Source: Methylomarinum sp. Ch1-1 (GTDB lineage: Bacteria; Pseudomonadota; Gammaproteobacteria; Methylococcales; Methylomonadaceae). Taken from it: a stretch of DNA of 64,000 nucleotides. A program made the translations under genes and the position numbers. The notes under the pieces were generated by a model. The model did not search any database. It was not told where the DNA came from and saw only the letters and a list, made by a program, of their open reading frames with translations. Location of the stretch: the NCBI RefSeq assembly GCF_030717995.2, contig NZ_CP157743.1, positions 4,056,501-4,120,500 on the forward strand. Direction: 5' to 3'. Position 1 is the first letter of the stretch, and every line of letters begins with the position of its first letter. Shown here in pieces: positions 54,336 through 62,747 of the stretch.

Positions 54336-55832
54336 TCAAGCCAAGTCGGCCAGAATCTTATCCCGCACCAACTGCCCGCTCAAGGTCACCATCGGCATGC
54401 CGCCGCCGGGATTGACGCTGCCGCCGACATAATACAGGTTGCGGAGTTGTCGGTCGCGTTGAGGCGCCTTGAAGCCCAGGTTCTTGAAACGATCCGAGAC
54501 CACACCGTAAATCGAGCCCTGATTAGAATAATAATTCGCCTCGATGTCCAACGGCGTCCAAGTCTCCTCGCAGACGATATGCCGGCGCAGATCCTCCAAT
54601 CCCATGTTTTCCAACTTGGTCAACACGCGCTCGCGGAAATCCATGCAATCCTCTCGCCGCATGGGCTGCTCCGGATCCAAATGCGGGATATGCGGCAAAA
54701 CCTTGATGATTTCACACCCTTCCGGCGCTTGGCCCGGATCGCTCTTGACCGGCGCGACCAAATATAAGGTCGGATCGTCGGATAGACGATTTTGATGAAA
54801 AGCGGACTCGAAATGTCGTTTCGGCTGTTCCGAATAGAAAAAATTATGATGCGCCAGTTGCGGATATAGCTTGTCGACGCCGAGATGCATGACCAGGCCT
54901 GAGCAGCTAGGAGCGAAGCGCCGCAACGCCTTTAATTCCCGCTCCGATCGTTGCAATAATTTGCGCGCGGCAGGAATAACCTCCATATTGGAAACGACGA
55001 TATCGGCCGCCAGCGTCTCGCCATTACCTAGCCTAACCGCAGACACCCGATCATGATCGGCTTCTATGCGCTCCACTTCACAGTCGAGATGAATCTCGAC
55101 ACCGAGCTCCTCCGCCAGCTGCTGCATTGCACTGGCCAAACCATACATGCCGCCTTTGACATACCACAGTCCGTACTCGAACTGAATATATGGCAGCAGA
55201 TTCATCAACGCCGGCGCATCATAAGGAGACGAACCGACATATTTGATAAAGTAATTCAGCACGTCGACCAGCTTCGGGTTACTGATATAGCGCCTGACGC
55301 CCTGATCCATCGAGCGGAACACATCGAAATCGAAGAGACTGTGCAGCACGCCGTAATGGCCGAGCAATTCGCTAAAGCTATCCAGGCCCTTGGCGAAATA
55401 GCCTTGTTCGGTGACCTGGCCGAGTTTTTTCGAGTAAGCCATGAAACGCTCGAATTCGGCCACCGACTTTTGATCGAGCTTGCCCAATTCGCTGCGCATC
55501 GTTTCGGGATCTGAGCTTAAATCGAACACCGCGCCATCGGCGAAAAAGTTGCGCCAGTGCGGTTCCACCGTTTCAATCTCGACATAATCCTCCAGTCTTT
55601 TACCAACCCGCTCGAACAAACGCCTGAATATATGCGGCATGGTCAAGATCGACGGCCCCAGATCGAACGTGAAGCCATCTTTCTTCAGCACATTGAGCTT
55701 GCCGCCAACTTGGGCGTTTTTTTCCAGCAGGGTGACGGCAAAGCCTTCGCTGGCCAGGGAAATGGCGGCAGACAGTCCGCCGAGCCCGGCCCCGATGACG
55801 ACAATTTTTTGCTGACGTGGTTGAGTGTTCAT
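54336..55832 (-). CDS. crtNb: CrtN-type carotenoid oxygenase (4,4'-diapolycopene oxidase)
   Basis: A 498-residue FAD enzyme related to phytoene desaturases. It has the N-terminal FAD site VVIGAGLGGLSAAISLASEG and a C-terminal NLYYVGGSVNPGGGMPMVTL. It is the second CrtN-like protein of this operon. In Methylomonas the CrtNb enzyme oxidises the terminal methyl groups of C30 carotenoids to aldehydes. The gene starts 1 bp after the ald stop. Which of the two CrtN-like proteins is desaturase and which oxidase is set here by operon order and remains an inference. Confidence 0.82.
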   Translation of the reverse strand: MNTQPRQQKIVVIGAGLGGLSAAISLASEGFAVTLLEKNAQVGGKLNVLKKDGFTFDLGPSILTMPHIFRRLFERVGKRLEDYVEIETVEPHWRNFFADGAVFDLSSDPETMRSELGKLDQKSVAEFERFMAYSKKLGQVTEQGYFAKGLDSFSELLGHYGVLHSLFDFDVFRSMDQGVRRYISNPKLVDVLNYFIKYVGSSPYDAPALMNLLPYIQFEYGLWYVKGGMYGLASAMQQLAEELGVEIHLDCEVERIEADHDRVSAVRLGNGETLAADIVVSNMEVIPAARKLLQRSERELKALRRFAPSCSGLVMHLGVDKLYPQLAHHNFFYSEQPKRHFESAFHQNRLSDDPTLYLVAPVKSDPGQAPEGCEIIKVLPHIPHLDPEQPMRREDCMDFRERVLTKLENMGLEDLRRHIVCEETWTPLDIEANYYSNQGSIYGVVSDRFKNLGFKAPQRDRQLRNLYYVGGSVNPGGGMPMVTLSGQLVRDKILADLA

Positions 55833-55833
55833 G

Positions 55834-57429
55834 TTAATGCTGTCTTCTCGAAACGAAAATCAGAAAATTGCGCCAGTGCTGACCAAGATTCAGCCCGGCA
55901 TATTGTTGAAAAGCGCGCAATTCGCGCCAGTTGCGCCCTATCCGTCCCAAAACGGACCCAGAGCCGAATAAAAAATCGATGAAGGCGCGCAGTTCTCGAT
56001 AGCGCTGTTCCGAATAGGGAAACCAGTTGGGTTCCCGACTGAAACGGGCGCGACTGACCAAACCAGAAACGGTATAGGTGAAACTGCGTAATCCTTCCGC
56101 GCCATGATAGCGGCCGAAACCGCTGCGGCCGACACCGCCGAACGGCAGTCCGGGGTGACCGACGTTTTTCAGCACATCATTGACGATCCAGTTACCGACC
56201 GGTAATCGCTCGGCAAGGCGCCGCGCCTTGTCGATATTCCGGCTCCAAATGCTGACGTTCAGCCCGAAATCAACGGCCTTGACCCGTTCGACCAGCTCTG
56301 TTTCATCGCTGAACGACATCACCGGCAACAAGGGGCCAAAGGTTTCTTCCCGCATGATATTCATGTCGTCGCTGACATTCCATAACACCACGGGCCGCAA
56401 ATAAGCACCGTCCCGGGTCAATGGCCCGGAGGCCTGAGCCCCCTTGGCCAGCGCATCCCGATACTGGGCTTCAATCACGGATAGCTGATGGGGCGAACTG
56501 ATTGCACCCAAATCGCCCTGATCACCATGACCGACTTTCAGCACGGCCACGGCCTCGCAAAGCCGTTCGACGAAGACTTCGAAAAGACTATCCTCGACAT
56601 AGAGACGCTCAACCGCGACACAGACCTGGCCGCTATTGCAGAAGGCGCCATAAAGGGCGCCATTGACCGACCGTTGCAGATCGGCATCGGCAAACACCAG
56701 CATCGCATCCTTGCCTCCCAGTTCGAGTATCACCGGAATCGGATGGCGCGCGGCGGCGGCCATGATGCTGCGACCGGCATTGACTCCGCCGGTAAAAAAA
56801 ACCAGATCGGGACGTCGCTCTATCAATTCACGCCCGGTCTGCGGCCCGCCGACCAGCCATTGCACCAATCCTTCCGGAAGCTCAAGCGGCGTCAGCAGAT
56901 CGAGGATCAACTCGCCGACCGGCAGGCTCAATTCGGAGGTTTTGAAGACGACGCCGTTGCCGGCAATCAACGCCGACAATAAAGGATACAGGGTCAGCTG
57001 TAAGGGAAAATTCCACGGCGAAATCACCGCGACCACGCCATAAGGCTGGTATCGGTAGCCCGCCTCCGCATCGGGAAAAGCCAGCGGCGAAGTGCTTACC
57101 GGTCTAGGCGCCAAGATGGCGCCCGCATGTTTACGGTAATAATCCATCATCGCCAACAGCGGATAAATCTCGCCCAACAAAACTTCGCTCTTGACCTTGC
57201 CGGTCACCGCAACCAATCGCTCGGTGATGTTATCGAGATCGGCAACCAATCGCTCCCGCAATGGCGACAATATCGCCAGACGCCGCTCGACGCTATAAGA
57301 ACTCCAGATCGCCGCCGCCTGCCTAGCCGTCGCCATGCGTCGGCCGACTTGCTCGGCCGGCGTCACCGAATAGGCTTTCAGGCGTCGTCCGTCCAGCGGA
57401 CTGAATACCTCGATCGTTTTCACCGTCAC
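55834..57429 (-). CDS. ald: Carotenoid aldehyde dehydrogenase
   Basis: About 531 residues, NAD-dependent aldehyde dehydrogenase. The GTG at 57429 overlaps the crtN stop as GTGA and gives MTVKTIEVFSPLDG; an in-frame TTG at 57450 is less likely. Motifs: VISPWNFPLQLTLYPLLSAL, ILELGGKDAMLVFADADLQR (catalytic Glu), and FCNSGQVCVAVERLYVE (catalytic Cys). A hydrophobic or aromatic tail follows the ALDH core. In C30-carotenoid operons this enzyme oxidises diapocarotenal end groups to acids. It is sandwiched between the two CrtN-like genes. Confidence 0.88.
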   Translation of the reverse strand: MTVKTIEVFSPLDGRRLKAYSVTPAEQVGRRMATARQAAAIWSSYSVERRLAILSPLRERLVADLDNITERLVAVTGKVKSEVLLGEIYPLLAMMDYYRKHAGAILAPRPVSTSPLAFPDAEAGYRYQPYGVVAVISPWNFPLQLTLYPLLSALIAGNGVVFKTSELSLPVGELILDLLTPLELPEGLVQWLVGGPQTGRELIERRPDLVFFTGGVNAGRSIMAAAARHPIPVILELGGKDAMLVFADADLQRSVNGALYGAFCNSGQVCVAVERLYVEDSLFEVFVERLCEAVAVLKVGHGDQGDLGAISSPHQLSVIEAQYRDALAKGAQASGPLTRDGAYLRPVVLWNVSDDMNIMREETFGPLLPVMSFSDETELVERVKAVDFGLNVSIWSRNIDKARRLAERLPVGNWIVNDVLKNVGHPGLPFGGVGRSGFGRYHGAEGLRSFTYTVSGLVSRARFSREPNWFPYSEQRYRELRAFIDFLFGSGSVLGRIGRNWRELRAFQQYAGLNLGQHWRNFLIFVSRRQH

Positions 57430-58958
57430 GACAAGGACGGCCCCAACCAATCGTTGTTCGGTATCGCGGGAAATTCGACACCGTACTTATCACAAATCAT
57501 GTTGGCGGAAATACGGGCGGACTCATAAATAGTCGGCAAACCGCTGCCCGGATGAGTGCCGCCACCGACCAGATAACAACGTTCCAGTTCTTCGAAACGA
57601 TTATGTGGGCGCCAATACAGCATCTGACTGAATTTATGCGACAAATTGAAGGTTGCGCCGAAAAACACATTTTCGTCGTGCTGCCAGTTCTCCGGCGTAA
57701 TGTTTTTCTCATAGACGATATGGTCGCGAACATCATCCAAGCCCAGCCTGTCGCCGAGGGCATCGAGCACCTGCTCGCGGACTGCAGCCAACTGCTCCGG
57801 CCAGGCTATGCCGCTCTGATTGTTAGGCACCGGCACCAGCACATAAAGCGTCGACTGGCCGGCCGGCGCCAAACTGTCGTCGCTGACGCTGGCATTTTGC
57901 ACATAGAACGAAAAATCATCGGACAGTGTTTTATTGGAAAAAATATTGTCTACATTGCCTTTGTAATCGCTGGCGAAGACGATATTGTGATGAGGAATAT
58001 CATAGCGTTTGTCCAGCCCCAAATAGAGCATGAAGGTGGAACAGGAATATTCCTTGTTGCCGATGTTCTCGCGGCTGTAACGTTTCAATACACCGGGCTC
58101 GACCAGCTCGGTCATCGCATAGGCGAAATCGGCGTTGACGATGACTTCATCGGCCGTCACCTCGGAACCGTCCGCGAGCCTGACGCCCGTCGCCCTGCCC
58201 TTTTCGACGATTAACGACTGCACCGCCATGTTGCGATGAATGGCGCCGCCCTGCTCCTCGATCACTTTAGCCATCGCGTTGGAAATACGATTTAACCCGC
58301 CCTTGACATGATAGATGCCGTAGCGATGCTCCAGATAGGACAGCATCGTAAACAAGGCCGGGCATTGCCAAGGCGACATGCCCAAGTATTTGGATTGAAA
58401 GGAAAAGATCAAGCGCAGCTTTTCTTCCTGAAAATAACGACCCAAGTTGGAAAAGACACTGTGATTGACGGCAAGCTGCGGCAAGGCCTTGAGGAGGTCG
58501 AGCGAGAAAAAAGCCTTCAGACTGGAATAATCGCGGGTGATGCAGGGGTAAAGATGACGGAAACGCTTATCTTCCCTGGCCAGGAAACGGTCGTAATCGG
58601 CCGGACTGTCGGGGAAAACCCGCCGCAACTCCTGCCGCATTTTGTCCGGGTCGGAATAAACCTGGATCTGCCGGTCGTCGAACAGCAAGCGGTACATCGG
58701 CTCCAAACGCATGAACTCGAGATAATCGGCGCTGTCGCGGCCGCACAGTTCAAACATTTCATCGAGCACCCCCTTCATCAATAGGAAGGTCGGCCCGGTG
58801 TCGAAGATAAAACCATCGGCCCTAATGCCCCGGTTACGTCCTCCTATCTCGCTATTCTTGTCGAATAGGGAAACCTTAAAACCGCGATGACTGAGCAGCA
58901 TCGCCGCAGTTAATCCTCCGGGACCGCCCCCGACGATGACGATATGTTTTTCTGCCAT
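57426..58958 (-). CDS. crtN: 4,4'-diapophytoene desaturase-like protein
   Basis: A 510-residue FAD-dependent desaturase, first gene of the carotenoid operon. The FAD-binding site is IVIVGGGPGGLTAAMLLSHR, with GFIFDTGPTFLLMKGVLDEM-type substrate-domain sequence and the C-terminal YLVGGGTHPGSGLPTIYESA. It would desaturate diapophytoene at the membrane to yellow-red C30 carotenoids. The C30 synthase gene is not in the window. AGGATAA precedes the start, and a MITE-A copy lies 33 bp upstream, between the gene and any distal promoter. Confidence 0.88.
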   Translation of the reverse strand: MAEKHIVIVGGGPGGLTAAMLLSHRGFKVSLFDKNSEIGGRNRGIRADGFIFDTGPTFLLMKGVLDEMFELCGRDSADYLEFMRLEPMYRLLFDDRQIQVYSDPDKMRQELRRVFPDSPADYDRFLAREDKRFRHLYPCITRDYSSLKAFFSLDLLKALPQLAVNHSVFSNLGRYFQEEKLRLIFSFQSKYLGMSPWQCPALFTMLSYLEHRYGIYHVKGGLNRISNAMAKVIEEQGGAIHRNMAVQSLIVEKGRATGVRLADGSEVTADEVIVNADFAYAMTELVEPGVLKRYSRENIGNKEYSCSTFMLYLGLDKRYDIPHHNIVFASDYKGNVDNIFSNKTLSDDFSFYVQNASVSDDSLAPAGQSTLYVLVPVPNNQSGIAWPEQLAAVREQVLDALGDRLGLDDVRDHIVYEKNITPENWQHDENVFFGATFNLSHKFSQMLYWRPHNRFEELERCYLVGGGTHPGSGLPTIYESARISANMICDKYGVEFPAIPNNDWLGPSLS

Positions 58959-58991
58959 GCTTTATCCTGTTACCCGTTTGTTTCCTAAAGT

Positions 58992-59217
58992 GTAATTATT
59001 CAGCGTATTTTTATCAGAGGGAGTAGGCTATTGATTTATCGGGCTGTCTGCAACAGGACGTTGCAGTCAGAGCTTACATGGAAGTATTCACCCAGCACCT
59101 AAATTAACGAAGATTATTAATCATAGCCAATAACCTAGGGTATTTAGGTGCTGGGTGAACGCGTCCCGAGAAATCAATGGTCTACTCCCTAAACCCTGAA
59201 AGATACTGAATAGTTAC
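58992..59217. mobile_element. MITE family A, 226-bp copy with 8-bp target duplication
   Basis: Ends GTAATTATTCAGCGTATTTT and the inverse of GTAACTATTCAGTATCTTTC. Flanked by CCTAAAGT on both sides (58984-58991 and 59218-59225). It contains a 65-bp hairpin (59091-59155) but not the 51-bp module. It sits directly upstream of crtN. Confidence 0.95.
59091..59155 (-). repeat. 65-bp hairpin module, copy 8 (flipped core)
   Basis: Same arms and same position in MITE-A as the 28.96 kb copy, but the core matches that copy only as its reverse complement (about 38 of 45 positions across arms' inner edge and core). Confidence 0.88.
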
Positions 59218-59378
59218 CCTAAAGTAATCTTCAAAAAAAATGCCGATTACCTCAGCACTTTTACTCAAAGCGCTGATTAAATTGGCACTTCCCGCAGCTC
59301 ATGCATGCACTGACAAAATCGGTGACTGCAAGTCATTAATTTTCTGATCCGCTGACGAACCGCTTTGCCAGCGGCAAC

Positions 59379-59412
59379 CGCCGAATAAATTCAGGGATGA
59401 ATTTATTCGGCG
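59379..59412 (-). terminator. Hairpin after the methyltransferase gene
   Basis: A perfect 15-bp inverted repeat (CGCCGAATAAATTCA / TGAATTTATTCGGCG) with a 4-base loop, starting 5 bp after the stop. No clear U-run; it may work in both directions, also blocking read-through toward crtN. Confidence 0.6.
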
Positions 59413-59417
59413 TGACT

Positions 59418-59990
59418 TTAATAGATAAGCGGAAACATTTTCTTTGTTACTCGGCAATAGTCTAGATAGTCCTGGCCGAAATGTTTATGTAAACAGCGCT
59501 CCTCTACCTCTATGCGCTTGCACAACACATAAAAAAGCGGCAGCAATAACACGCTCATCGCTAAAACATCCCCCATTGCGATGCCCGCACCGGTAAAACC
59601 GCCGATCAGTCCGCTATAGGACGGATGCCTGATGTAACGGTAAGGACCTGTTGTGACCAGGACATGTGCTGGCTGAATGCTGACTCGGCTGCTAAAAAGC
59701 CGGCCCAAACTAAACACCGCATACAGCCTAAGCGCCAATCCAGCCAAAAACACCGCCATCGCCACTAGTTGCCTAATATCGGCCGGCAGCGGCAAAGGCC
59801 ATAAATGTCGTTCCTTAATCACTAACCCGGCCAGCAATGACAGACAGACGACAATCCAAATCCAATGCTCTTTATAGAGGCTGCGCTGATCGTTTGCAAG
59901 CGCTCGTTTGCGGCTAGCCAAAACGATGCTTAATTCGGCAAGCGCCCAAAACAAACCAGCCCCCAACCATAGCAATTGTATCGGTGTCAT
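59418..59990 (-). CDS. Isoprenylcysteine carboxyl methyltransferase family protein
   Basis: A 190-residue multi-pass membrane protein with about five hydrophobic segments (LLWLGAGLFWALAELSIVL, WIVVCLSLLAGLVI, VAMAVFLAGLALRLYAVF). It carries the family signature VTTGPYRYIRHPSYSGL, then EERCLHKHFGQDYLDYC at the end. Bacterial members methylate lipid or small-molecule carboxylates or amines with SAM. Being close to a carotenoid-acid operon, methyl-ester formation on a C30 carotenoid acid is conceivable, but it is separated from crtN by 459 bp, a hairpin and a MITE, so this is speculation. Confidence 0.8.
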   Translation of the reverse strand: MTPIQLLWLGAGLFWALAELSIVLASRKRALANDQRSLYKEHWIWIVVCLSLLAGLVIKERHLWPLPLPADIRQLVAMAVFLAGLALRLYAVFSLGRLFSSRVSIQPAHVLVTTGPYRYIRHPSYSGLIGGFTGAGIAMGDVLAMSVLLLPLFYVLCKRIEVEERCLHKHFGQDYLDYCRVTKKMFPLIY

Positions 59991-60548
59991 CTGTTAGCCC
60001 GGACCGATGCTAAAACTATCACAGACCAGTACTCAGTCATTTTATATATGACGGGTACTCGGCAGGTGCCAGCTATTCCCGGTTTGAGCATTTGCGCTGT
60101 GTTTAGGGCATGGGGTGTGCTGTCATCCACGCCAAACACACCCCATGCCCTTTTTGAACGCCAAACAGGGAAATGCTGAGGTAGGTGCGAATTTATTAGC
60201 ATTGCGCGACTAAATCCGCACCTACATGCGCAATTGCCGACAAAATAAGATTGACTATGTACTAGTACAGCATCCATTTTCATCTGCTGACTTATCTACT
60301 TTAGCAAGCGCATGAATTCTTAGGCATTTGTAATGTCTTTAACCGCCATTAGAATAATGGTGCTGCACCAGGCTTAGCGCCGAACCTTGAGGATACATTT
60401 CGTTCATCCTTATGATTATTCCATAGGATTAGTAAATTACAAGCCGGCGCTCTTATTTACACGCTATCGCGGCCTCATCTTTACAATAACGCCGAACACA
60501 TCCAACAGCGTATTTTTCAGTCATCGCCGTTGTCTGAAATTCATCGCC
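59991..60548. other. Intergenic region holding a compact MITE-B
   Basis: Apart from the MITE-B at 60070-60178 and CAATTGCCGACAAAATAAG-type sequence after it, nothing is recognised. An open frame at 60387-60827 is a shadow of the regulator gene on the other strand. Confidence 0.5.
60070..60178. mobile_element. MITE family B, compact 109-bp copy
   Basis: Ends CAGCTATTCCCGGTTTGAGC and AAACAGGGAAATGCTG. A central inverted repeat has arms GGGCATGGGGTGTG / CACACCCCATGCCC. No hairpin module. The flanks CGGCAGGTGC and AGGTAGGTGC agree at 8 of 10 bases, supporting a 10-bp target duplication. This is probably the basic form of family B. Confidence 0.85.
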
Positions 60549-61457
60549 TTAGGCCTTATTGATAAACGCCTTCAATTTCCAAGCCTTATGGTAGAACTGA
60601 TCGATATCGGCAAGAAACTGGATATGCTGTGCGAGTTGATGGCGCTCAGCCAAATAAAGGACGCCATTGCCGCCTATCCAGACATCGATCTTGGCCTTCC
60701 TTGCGGCATGACTCAACGTGTCCAATTCTACGCACACGGATTCCTCTGGCGGGGTATTGACTACGCTCAATACGATAATATTGGGTTTAAGATGACGACT
60801 GGCTTCGATGATATCTTCAACCGGTAAATCACTGCCTAAATAATAACAATTATATTGTTGGGAAGCCGCCAATAGACAAGCCATCAAAATACCGAACTCA
60901 TGCGTCTCACCCTGCGGCGTTGCGAACATCATGCTCGGCCTGTCATCGGTCAATTGATGAATATTGTTGATCATGCTCAAGATGATCCTTTTCACACAGG
61001 CCGAAAACATATGCTCCTGAGCGATGCTGAGTTTTTTTTCATGCCAAAGCTGGCCGACCGTCTGCAGGGTAGGCTGAAGAATATTGCGCACATAATCCAC
61101 TGGCTCGTAAGCCAATAACGCCCTTTTCAGCAATTCTTCACAACGGTCCACACGGTATTGCAACAAGGCTTCGACCACTCGAGCAATAAACTGTTCGTGC
61201 CCGCTATTAGCGCCCTTTTTGTCCTGCCGAATCAGACTATCCAATTGCCTGTTATCCATGCGCGATATTTTGCCAATGCTATGTCCATGTCGGGTCAAAT
61301 CGGCCAGCAGCATTAAGCGCTCCAAGTCTTGTTCGGAATAGGCCCGTCGCCCACTGGCATCGCGCCTGGGAGTCACCACCTGATAACGCCTTTCCCATGC
61401 CCTTAGGGTTTCGGTACTGAGACCGGTTAACGTTGCGATCGCTTTAATGCTATACAT
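60549..61457 (-). CDS. MerR-family B12-dependent photoreceptor regulator (CarH/LitR-like)
   Basis: 302 residues from the ATG at 61457; a GTG at 61502 lies upstream of the expected transcript start, so is rejected. N-terminal MerR helix-turn-helix (1-70, IATLTGLSTETLRAWERRYQ), helical bundle (80-165), cobalamin-binding Rossmann domain (170-300). Two CarH hallmarks are present: W138 followed by nine residues and E148-H149 (Wx9EH), and ETHEFG (ExHxxG) with the cobalt-ligand H186. Family members bind adenosylcobalamin in the dark as repressor tetramers and let go of DNA in light. The gene is divergent from a sigma-factor gene and 1.5 kb from the carotenoid operon's neighbourhood, the usual target of CarH/LitR. 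Confidence 0.88.
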   Translation of the reverse strand: MYSIKAIATLTGLSTETLRAWERRYQVVTPRRDASGRRAYSEQDLERLMLLADLTRHGHSIGKISRMDNRQLDSLIRQDKKGANSGHEQFIARVVEALLQYRVDRCEELLKRALLAYEPVDYVRNILQPTLQTVGQLWHEKKLSIAQEHMFSACVKRIILSMINNIHQLTDDRPSMMFATPQGETHEFGILMACLLAASQQYNCYYLGSDLPVEDIIEASRHLKPNIIVLSVVNTPPEESVCVELDTLSHAARKAKIDVWIGGNGVLYLAERHQLAQHIQFLADIDQFYHKAWKLKAFINKA

Positions 61458-61465
61458 TGCACCTA

Positions 61466-61487
61466 TTTTGTTTATGTTTTGTTTATG
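61466..61487. promoter_or_regulatory. Tandem 11-bp operator for the CarH-like regulator
   Basis: TTTTGTTTATG occurs twice head to tail (61466-61476, 61477-61487). The minus-strand form contains TAAACA in each repeat, fitting the TnnACA core and 11-bp spacing recalled for CarH operators. It lies just downstream of the regulator's predicted transcript start and just upstream of the sigma gene's -35. Confidence 0.7.
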
Positions 61488-61495
61488 TTTTTTAA

Positions 61496-61524
61496 TTGAC
61501 ACACATTCTACAAAGATGTAACTT
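61496..61524 (+). promoter_or_regulatory. Promoter of the sigma-factor gene
   Basis: TTGACA (perfect -35), 17 bp, TAACTT (weak -10). It overlaps the oppositely oriented promoter of the regulator, so the two cannot be occupied at once. The distance to the ATG is 35 bp. Confidence 0.65.
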
Positions 61525-61533
61525 AATTGCCAA
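61505..61533 (-). promoter_or_regulatory. Promoter of the CarH-like regulator gene
   Basis: On the minus strand TTGGCA, 17 bp, TAGAAT; each hexamer matches 5 of 6 consensus bases. The predicted start is near 61498, so the 11-bp repeats fall in the first 10-35 transcribed bases, a good place for autorepression. Confidence 0.75.
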
Positions 61534-61559
61534 GTCTTAAATAAGCAGGTGAATTGTAG

Positions 61560-62747
61560 ATGTCATTACTTCCTACTCAGTTAGCTCCGAAAAATGAACC
61601 CTCTAATAGCATGGATGAAATGCAAACGCTGGCGCTATACTTAGAACAACTGCGCAGTCGCCTGCAGCAGGCATTATTAGCTAATCCTACCGGTATGGTC
61701 ATAGTCGCCGAACGCTTTTTATCGGCCCTGAAGCAAAATACCGATCTCAGCGAGCTGGTCAACAGTAAAAGCAGCAAGGACCAAGCTGTACAAGATAATA
61801 CATCTGTACAACCTAACCTTAAACAGTTTGAACAACAACTGACGACATTATTGACTCAAGCGATAGACAAGCCCGCCTGTGTGGCTCCGGCAGTGCTGCA
61901 TGCTCATTTCCTGCCTGCTTTTTTACTTCAGGTGAGTGCGGCAGTAATCGAGATCGACCAGGAAGACACCTCTTATCGGCTTAAGCTGGCCCGGCTAAGG
62001 GATGAATTACAAAGCACACGCCAACAAATGGTGTTGAAAAATCGTAAATTGGTTGCCTTCATCGTGCGCAAATACAAAAGCGGCAATATAAGCTTCCATG
62101 ACCTCTCGCAAGAAGGCATGGTCGGCCTGCTCAAAGCGGTCGATCGTTTTGATTATCGTCGCGAAATACGCTTTTCCACCTATGCCAGTTATTGGATCAG
62201 ACAAACGGTTTCTCGACTGGTGGTGCGCCAGGAAAAAATAGTCCGACTGCCGTTCGGACTGGCTGAAAAGGCTCCAACCATCTTTGAAATCATGCGCAAC
62301 AGCTATATCGAGGAAAATCGCTGGCCGACCATCATCGAATTGAAAGCAAAGTGCGATCTAAGCGAAGAGGAAATCAAGACTATTATCAGTTTTTACCAAG
62401 CGTCCTTAACCGTCAGTTCGGTGCAAAATGACGAGGAGGACAGCCAAGATGTGATAAACAGTCTGCAACAGCATCAATTTCCTGAACCCTTAGATAAATT
62501 GGAAGGGCAAAGTTTAAACCAGTATCTAAGCCTAGCCATCGATTCACTGCCGAAAAGAGAAGCCGATATTTTAAGGCTGCGTTTCGGGCTGAAAAATCAT
62601 CATGAAATGACGTTGCAGGCCGTCGCCGAACAAATGCAACTGACTCGCGAAAGGATCAGGCAAATTCAAAACAATGCATTGGAAACATTGAAGCAGAATT
62701 TTGGTTTTGAGTTAAAAATGTACTTAACAACCCATGAAGGACATTAG
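61560..62747 (+). CDS. Sigma-70-family RNA polymerase sigma factor
   Basis: 395 residues. Region 2 (about 157-222) reads HDLSQEGMVGLLKAVDRFDY and FSTYASYWIRQTVSR, close to RpoD/RpoS-type factors. Region 3 is divergent (about 235-300), and region 4 (328-380) has LPKREADILRLRFGL and the helix-turn-helix TLQAVAEQMQLTRERIRQIQ. The first 150 residues do not resemble region 1 of RpoD or RpoS that I can recognise, so this is a non-essential (group 2/3-like) factor, not an ECF factor. AGGTGA lies 7 bp before the ATG. It is divergent from a CarH-like repressor with overlapping promoters, so light control is inferred. Confidence 0.85.
   Translation: MSLLPTQLAPKNEPSNSMDEMQTLALYLEQLRSRLQQALLANPTGMVIVAERFLSALKQNTDLSELVNSKSSKDQAVQDNTSVQPNLKQFEQQLTTLLTQAIDKPACVAPAVLHAHFLPAFLLQVSAAVIEIDQEDTSYRLKLARLRDELQSTRQQMVLKNRKLVAFIVRKYKSGNISFHDLSQEGMVGLLKAVDRFDYRREIRFSTYASYWIRQTVSRLVVRQEKIVRLPFGLAEKAPTIFEIMRNSYIEENRWPTIIELKAKCDLSEEEIKTIISFYQASLTVSSVQNDEEDSQDVINSLQQHQFPEPLDKLEGQSLNQYLSLAIDSLPKREADILRLRFGLKNHHEMTLQAVAEQMQLTRERIRQIQNNALETLKQNFGFELKMYLTTHEGH

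Noticed and set aside
61458-61502. GTG start at 61502 for the CarH-like regulator
   Set aside because: It lies upstream of the predicted transcription start and the extra 15 residues are Lys/Asn-rich translation of the operator repeats.
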